Source: an uncultured Pseudoruegeria sp. (GTDB taxonomy: Bacteria > Pseudomonadota > Alphaproteobacteria > Rhodobacterales > Rhodobacteraceae). Taken from it: a stretch of 64,000 nucleotides of DNA. The position numbers and the translations under genes were made by a program. Below, piece after piece: positions 12,801-21,800 of this stretch (the first letter of the stretch is position 1; each line of letters begins with the position of its first letter). Under the pieces are notes generated by a model that saw only the letters and a list, made by a program, of their open reading frames with translations, did no database searches and was not told the origin of the DNA. The stretch covers positions 186,001-250,000 of the forward strand of contig CANMJD010000002.1 in assembly GCA_947498155.1 (NCBI GenBank), in the 5' to 3' direction.

Positions 12801-15800
12801 ACTGCTTAACATTCACGCCATCGATACATCTTTGGCCGATGCATCGGCCCGTGCGGGCGGCGGCGGTTTGCTGGCAGGCGTCGGGGCCGACAGTACGGCA
12901 CTGACAACGCGATCGGTTAATGCACAGATCACCGGCAGTGCCAGCGATATCATCAGCGCTACTGGCGTTTCGGTTCAGGCGCTTTCCAAAATGCAATCCA
13001 TCGCGGTGAGTTCCGGTGTTGTGGGTGGCGGAGTGGCGCTGGGCGATTCCAATGCCACTGCAACAACCAACGCAACGGTCGGGGCTTTGGTCTCGGGGGC
13101 GCGGGTCACGGCAACAACAGGTGATGTGGATGTCGATGCATTGTTTAACACCAATGCCGCGGGCAACGCGAAAACCGGTGATGCGGCGCGTGCAAGTGCG
13201 ACGACCTCTGCTGGTGGTATCGGCGCGGCATCGGATTCCAATGTAAACGCAGGCTCAACAGTTAATATTACGGCCGGATTCGGTGCGGGTGCCAATGTGA
13301 CGGCAGCCGACGATATTGATGCCTTGGCGCGTGCCTTCAACGAAGCCGACGGGATTGCAAATAATAACGCGACCGGCCTGATTTCCGGCGGTACGGCGGA
13401 AGCTGTTGTCGGGGCAACAACCAATGCGCGTGGTATTCTGGGTTCCGGTGCATCGCTCACGGCGAATGATCTGGCCCGTATCAAGTCCCTTGCGATTGGC
13501 GAATTGCGCATGGCTGCGATAGGGGGCTCGGCGGGGCTTGTTGCAGGGTCTTATTCCCAAGCAACGGGGACGGTAAACACCTCTGCCAACACAGAGACTG
13601 GCGCGAATTCCAACATCTCTGCGAAAGATGCACGGCTTTTGGCGGAGACCTTCGTGACGGCGGTTTCCGATGTTACGGGTAATTCCGGACAAGAGTTGTC
13701 GGAAACACTTGTTGCCTTGTTCACGGGCGATTTTGCGAATTTGTCGATTCCATCGATCACAGCGAATGGTGGTTCTGTCTCCAGCATTTCCGGCATGTCG
13801 GACTCGAATGTAATCCTCGGAGCAAATTCACTGATCGAAGCTGATAACGACGTTCAGTTGAATGCCAAAAACACAATGGTGTTGGATGTAGATGTGTCTA
13901 TGACGGTGGGGGGCGCTTTCCTATCGGCGGGCGCAGCCTATGCCTATGCGCATATTTCGACCTTTGATGCCGATGTGATCCTGCGCGATGGCGCGACAAT
14001 TCTGGCGGGTGGCGATGTGGATATCGATGCCACCAACATTATCGCCGGACACCAGACGGCGACAGGCAACAGTAACGTTACAATCGCTGGCTCCAACGCG
14101 ACGGGTCTGTCCGAGGTCACCTTTGGGGCCTCCAACAACAAAGCACAAACCCGTGTTTTGATGGAGGGATCCTCCCGCATCGAAGCCGCTGTTAAAATCG
14201 ACATCGACGTGGATGGCTACGCGACCGATTTCAACGCCAATACCAGCGGGGATTCCCTAAATGTGACCGGCAAAGCCAATGCTGATGCAGCGGTTGGGGC
14301 GACGGCCAATGCGACCGGGATCGGCAAAGCCTATGGCCAGTCCGTTGTCGATATGGCGGATGCTGCGGTCATGGTCACCAAACTGGTCGACATTGATGGC
14401 GCCTCGGATCTTTTTGTGTCCGAAGCCGCGAATGCAGATGCCTCCAGCCCGATTGTCGAATTTGTTGAAACCATTGTTAATGTTGTCAAAAAGGTTACCA
14501 AATGGTTGCCGTGGCCGCTTGATAAAATTGTAGAATGGGTGACCGAACAGGTCGTCAAACTGGTGCGGGTTGTCACCTTCCTTGAAGAGAATGCCGAGGT
14601 TGTCTCTGTTGGCGATGATGCCGACGATATCGTTGATTTGCGGGGGTCGATCTATCTCGGAGAAGGTCAGGACAAACTGCTCCATGTTCAGGCAGATGGG
14701 TCCATTTCTGCGGACTCCAACGTCGGGGCTGATATCAATTCAAGCCGTATTCTGGTGGATGATATCATCAATGATGCGGGCGGGACGCTCGATATCCGTT
14801 TGGTGCGCGGGATCGTCAGCGGTGATGCCGATATCTATCTGCCCAAGCTTCTGACCAGTGTGCGTCTGGTGAATGATACGGCGCGGGACATGCACGTCCA
14901 GCGCGTTGAAATGATTTCGGATAATGGCGGTGAGCCGGACATTAATATTGTCGACAGCCGTCCAGCGCCCGCCGATGTTATTCCGGGCTTCAACATTCGC
15001 AACGCAGGCGGGGATTACACCACCTTCACCATCCGCAATAATTCGGCCAATGCCGCCTCTGACGTGTTGTTCCTGAATGACATTTCAAATGTGGCCGCGA
15101 TCTATGATTTCTATGTGGCTGGGGGCAATATCGATCAAGCCGCTGGTGTAGAGCTGATTGCAGGCGATGCCGGTGAAATGTTTGCGACTATGAAACTGGG
15201 CCGCCTTGTGCCGGCGGTGACGATTATCACCGATCAGGGTGACATCGGTAGCCCGTCCAAAAACTTCGAAGTTGAATTGGTCCGGGGACGTGATTTTGCC
15301 AATGGCGATATTTCCCATACGCCAATCACAATGGTTGCTCACGCCGGAGATGACTTGAATTTGCGTATTCAGGGGACGAATATTTCCTTCTTGTCCTCCA
15401 CACCGATCAATCAGGTTGCGGACATGATCCGTCTGGATTTGTCGGCCGGTGATGATCTGAACTTCGTCGGAAATGCGGGCAAACTGACACGGGTCCTGAC
15501 AACCGATATCGGCGGTGGCAATTTCCGGACCACGGCCACGGATTATGCCGTAGAAGCGGCGTATGAAATCCTGAATGCCGAATCTACATCAGGTGATGTT
15601 CGTCTGCTGGCTCAGGGCGCCTCCTCCATGGCAATCGGAACGGTTTCTGCGACCAACGGGCTTGCTCGGATCGAAGCCGGTGGCAATCTGAGCGACCGAA
15701 CCGCAACCAGTGCGACAGATGTGCGGGCCAAGAATGTCACCTTGATTTCGCGATCGGGGAGTATTGGGTCTGCTGCAAATGCATTTGATATCGATAGCTC

Positions 15801-18800
15801 GAACGCAAGCGCCGGTCTGGTCATTGCGACTGCGCTTAATGGATCAATTACCCTGAACGAAACCTCTGGCCACATGCGGATCGAAACGATCCGCGCAGGC
15901 GGTGCTGTGACGCTCAGCGGGGCTGCGTCCTTGTTGGATGGAACTGGTGATGCTGCGGCAGATGTGATCGGCTCCGTGGTAACGCTTCGGGCGCCCAACG
16001 GGACAATCGGGACTGCCGCAGAGCATCTTGATATTGATACCGCACGTTTGGATGTCGCGTTGGCGCGAGGTGTGTACATCACGGAAATCACAGGAGATTT
16101 CGTTGCAGGCGACGTGGACGCCACGGTTGGCGACGCTGTTCTTCTGGCGGCCAACGGCAACCTACGGGTGGAGTCCGTTCAAGCCAACGCTGCCGCCATT
16201 CTGGAATCCGCAACGGCGGCTGTATTGGATGGCACTGCCTCTACCGCAGCGGCTGTGCGGGCAGATGATGTGACGATTACCGCCCGTACCACCATTGGAA
16301 CAAGCGGCGATGCATTCGAAATAGATAGTGCGTTTGGCGGGGCCGGTCAGGTTACTGCGACAGCTGGACAGGGCATCTGGTTGACCGAAACAGCCGGCAA
16401 CATGACCATCGCCTCGGCTCAGAGCGCTGCAGGTCCGATTGTCTTGAACGGTCCTGCGGATATTGTCCTGATTGCCAGCGGCACGATTGAAGCGGCGCTT
16501 GGTACCGTCAGCCTGACGGCGGCCAACGCGATCCGCACAGGTAGCGACAGCCTGATCCGTGGCAACGGAACGGTAAATCTGAATGCGGCAAGTCTTCTCA
16601 CCGGTACCAGTTCTCGTGTGCAAGGGGCTGCCATTGGTGTTCTTACATCTGGCGCCGTGAGCACAGGTACGCAGAGCGTCATGTCAGCGGTGGGTGCCAT
16701 CGGCATACAGGCGGGCGGCTCGATCACGACTGGTCAAGACTCTTCGCTCTTGGCAGGCGGGACAATCTCTATTGATGGTGCCAGCCTGCTTCACGGTGTT
16801 GGCGCGATAATGGATGGTGGATCAATTGCCGTTGATGTTGCGGGCTCCCTCACCTTGCAGAATACCTCTCAGCTACTTGGGTCGGGTAATATCCTGTTGA
16901 TGGCTGGTGGTGCGATTTCCTCTGGAAGCGACGTGATTATTGCCGCCGGTGGTACGGCGACGCTGACGGGGGCGAGTGTAAATCTGGGGCCGCGGACTTC
17001 GGTATCCGCCGCACAGGTCAGCATCTCTGCAAATACCTTTGTTACGCTTGGGACGGCTTCTGCGGTCCTTGCCTCGGGCGCTGTAAATATCGACGCGGGA
17101 ACGGATCTTTTGCTGAATCCTGACGCACGGGTTGAAGGGCTGAACGTCAGCATGGAAGCGGGAGACACTGCGCGCTTTACGGATGGCTCGGTGGTGCGGG
17201 CCGGTGATGCATTGAGCATTGCAGCCGAGGATTCCTTCTGGCAGCAACAAGGCGCGCTGTTTGAATCAGCCGATACGATGCTTCTGTCCATTGATGTGGG
17301 CGATCCTGATGTCGCAGGCGGAACGATGCTGCTTCAGGGCATGTTGGATGCGCAGTCGATCCTGATGCTTGGTGGCTCGGAAAATGATGACTTCACCATT
17401 GCGGTGCAGGCCATTGACGGAAATACACAGCTTTTGGCCGGCGCGGGTGATGATCAGGTATTCCTTGACCGGTTGCCGTCCATGACAACGGTGCGCAATG
17501 GCGTACGCGATGCCTTTGGTGTCGATGGTCAAGGCGGTTCAGATGATGTCCGTATTGATCTGACAGGCAGCAGCGATGTGATTATCCGAGTGCTGGATAG
17601 CGGATCACCTGGTGATGGGCTTGACCGGATGGCAATCAATGCAACCACCGGCGATGATACAGTTCTGGTCCGCGCCAACTTTATTGCTTTGCTTCAAGAT
17701 GACGGGGCCGATGGCTTTAGAGATGCGCTTGAGCGGATTGATTACAATGAATCGATCAATGCCCGTATTCGCATCGAAACCGGCCTCGGGGACGACTTGC
17801 TGGTGCTGGATGACAATTCAGCAATGATGACGTTGGACGCTGGTGAGGGGAACGACACGTTCCAGGTTGGTCAGATATTCGGCACAAAACGTGCTGCACC
17901 AAATGTGGCCGCGGGCGATGAGATTTCAACTGTCACGACGACGCTTGGCTTGCTGAGCCGTGGGATTTCGCAAGCGACTGTCCTGTATGGCGGGACGGGC
18001 AATGACAGCTTCCGGGTGTATTCAAACAATGCTGAATTGCGCATGGAAGGCGAAGATGGAAACGACGATTTCCTGATGCGCGCCTTTGTCCTGGAGAATG
18101 AAACGGGCTTGTCACTGGTCGGGCAAACCGAACTGAATGCCGGGGCTGGCGATGATCTTGTGCGCTACAATATTAACGCACCGGTCGACATTGACGGCGG
18201 CGCGGGTTTTGACCGCGTGATCGCGGTTGGTACCGAAGCAGACGATGTTTTCCTTGTGACCGATAAGGGTATCTTTGGCGCAGGTCTGTCGATTCAGCTT
18301 TCGGGTGTCGAAGAGTCGCTGGAAGTTGACGGTCTGGAAGGCGATGACACTTTCTACATCCAATCCACCAATGAAGATTCTATTACGACTGTCATTGGCG
18401 GTTTGGGGAATGATACCTTCAACGTCGGTGGCTCTGTCTTGCGCCCGGTGGTTGCTGCGCAATCCGGTGGACAAACGGGCGTGATCAATCAAGTTGTTGA
18501 TGCTGATCCGCTGACCGATGAAGATTATGCAACGCTGCTTGCACAGGGGGTGAACCTGATTGTCAAACCGGTGGACCCGGAAACGCCGGTTCTGATTGAT
18601 GCGACAGGAGCAGATACCTCGGTGCGCGAAGGCGATCCAATTGGCGACACCTATACGCTCCGTATGCCTGCCACGCCATTGGATGCCATGACCAAAGCAT
18701 GGATTACGATCTCTGCGGCGGTACCGTCTTCGAGCCAGCCTGCAGGTGCGCGCAGTGTCTTGGTGTCGCTGGATGGTGTGAACTGGTCCGAACAGGCTGT

Positions 18801-21800
18801 CGTTGCCTTTGACGCCGCTGATTGGAACGATACCCGGACGATCTTTGTAAAAGCAGCCGATGATAATGCCGAAGAGGGTCCGACCACGGCGATCATCAGC
18901 CACTCCATTATTTCTACTGACCCTGCGTTGAACGGGGCGCGGATCGGCAATCTTAAGGTCGATGTCGGTGATAACGATGCGGCGGATATTGTCGTTGAAG
19001 AAACCGATGGCGGTACGCGGGCCATTGAGGGCGGTGCGGATGATACGATCTCTGTCAGCCTGTCCCGAGCCCCTGACGCGGGCGAAACCGTTACAATTAC
19101 CCTGAATGCAGGACCAGGTGCCGGGCTTAGCGAGAATAGCCTGACCTTTACGGCTGCCGATTGGAATGTGGCGCAGATCGTTACAGTTTCGGCTCCTCAG
19201 GACGGGGCGCAAACCGGTGATCGGGACGCAGATATTGTCCTGTCGTCGAGCAGTACGACGGGTGGCTTCAATGCCAATGATGCCGAGATTACCGCAGAGA
19301 TCGTGGATGATGAAACCGCAAGTCTGGTTGTCACGGAATCCGATGGCTCTACCGTTGTCGGCGTTGGGCAAAATGACAGCTATACGCTGCAACTCTCGCA
19401 ACAGCCGGTCGGGACCGTGACGGTCACCTTGCAGGATGACGGACAAACCCTCCTGAGCAGTGCGGATGCACGATTTAGTGCAAATACCGTGACGTTTGAT
19501 GCTTCTAACTGGAATGTGCCAATCGTTATCGATGTAGAAATGGTGCCGGATCTGGCCCCGGTTGACCCGGACAATCCGATTATGACCGTGGCAGCCAGCC
19601 CGCATCGTGTTGGTGATATCCAAGGGCCGCTGATCCTGAATGGTGGCGTCGGCCCTGAAAACCGCTCGATTGTGCCAGCCATTCTGCTGCCAACCGAGAC
19701 AGACGTGGCTCCGACCCAACCTGAACAGCCCACAGATGACACCGGCGATATTGATCGGGTCAATGTATTCTCGGATGGCACGAATGTGTCGACTGTTGGT
19801 ACCCTGACGGCTGATAATATTTCAGGTCTCGGCATGGGGGGCGATCTGACCCTCGATACCGGTGAAGTGGGCGCGCCAAATCCTGTGACCTATGCCGGTG
19901 GCATCAGCTACGAGAAAATGGATATCGTCGAAGTTATGCTAGGCCGTGGTGATGATACGTTCACTGTTGAAAGCACGGCGACCGGCGCAATAACCGCAAT
20001 TCATGGTGGCGGCGGCGATGACAATCTGACCGCGCTTGACCATGATGGACCCCTTGTTTTGTACGGTGATACCTCGGCAACGGGGCTTCGGTATTCTTCC
20101 AGCCTTCTTGATCTGAACGAGAATGCCTTTAGCTTCCCGAGTGATGGGAACGACATCATTGATATCTCGGCCACCACAACGACCGTTCTGGTCGATGCGG
20201 GCGGTGGCAATGATGTGATCCTTGGGGGTTCCGGTGGCGATCAGATCGCGGCAGGGGGCGGTAATGACACTGTCATAGCCGGTTCTGGCATTGACCATAT
20301 CTATGGCGATGGCCGTTTCGAGGTTGATCTCATCACACGGATGACGACGACGTTTGATGGCACCGCTGGCAAGGATACGCTGCGGGGCGGCGATAGCGCG
20401 GATATTATCTTTGGGGATAACGGCCGCATTTTGCAGCCAGGAGAGCTGAAAGTGCTCACCACGGGGGGGGTAACATCCGCCACAACGAGCAGCATAAGCA
20501 ATGGTCGTCCGGATTCAATCGAAGGCGGCGGCGGTGCCGATCTGATCTTCGGGGGCGCAAAAGCGGATAGCATCGAGTCGGGGGATGGTTCGGATATTGT
20601 CTTTGGCGATTTCGGCAAAGTCATCTGGTCCAATGGCACTTTGGCAGAAGCCTTTTCGACGGGCGCCCGCTCTAACTCTGGGGGTCCCGACCTGATAGAT
20701 GGCGGGGCAGATGATGATATACTGATCGGCGGTACCAAAGGTGATTACATTTCCGGTGAGTCTGGTCAGGATATTCTGGTTGGCGACTATGCAAAATTAA
20801 AATGGTCAGAGGCTACGCTTACGCTTGTGCAATCCACCCATGCTGGCAAATCGACAGGGGGGACTGACACGATATCTGGGGGCGAGGCTGGTGATATCAT
20901 CATCGGTGGGGCGCTTGGAGATATACTAACCGGCGACGACGGGGATGACCTTATCCTTGGCGACCACGCCAAGATCGTTCTTTCCGGCGGATTGGTTGCA
21001 CGCGCTCAGACGCAGGATGCTTGGAGGGAAAACGGCGGCGCTGATACCATTGAGGGCGGCGAAGGCAATGATACCGTTCTTGGGGGCGAAGCAGGAGACG
21101 TTATTAATACCGGCGCTGGCCGCGACAATGTCCTTGGAGATGGCGGTATTGCAAACTGGGGTTTGGATGATGATTTGCAAACCCTCGATCGGCTTAAGAC
21201 AGACAAAAATATGCGCGGCGGCAATGATACGATCAATACCGGCGTGGGCAATGATGTCGTCCTTGGTGGGGCTGGTGGGGATCAAATCGAAACTGACTTA
21301 GGCAATGATTTTGTCATTGGTGATGCGGGTCAAGTTGATTGGGCGCCTGGTGGCCAAGTTATTAATCTGTTCCAGTCAACGGCAGAATCGATTGGTGGCG
21401 ATGACACCATCAGCACCGGAGAAGGCAATGACATCGTGATTGCCGGCTACGGGGCAGATGATGTGAACGCGGGTCTAGGCGGTGATTTGATCCTGGGCGA
21501 CAACGGGCTGATTGTCCTGAGTGGCGGACGGTTGCTGACAGTCGATACACGGGCCACGTCGCTTGGAGGTGCCGATACAATCAATTCCGGCGCAGGTGAT
21601 GACATGATCCTCGGCGGAACCAGTGGCGACAATATCGACGCTGAAGACGGCGACGATCTTGTCTTTGGTGACTTTGGATCGCTTTTGTTTAGCGGTGGTG
21701 CGTTGGTAACGGCGACCTCTACGGATACCGCTGAGGGCGGCGCTGATACGATCGTTCTGGGTACTGGCAATGATATCGCATTTGGCGGAGCGGCGGGTGA

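Noticed and set aside
18112-19719. Antisense ORF of 535 codons inside the giant gene
   Set aside because: Its composition (Arg, His, Asn-rich, no fold pattern) is what the repeat-rich sense strand gives on the reverse frame; no ribosome site or family match.
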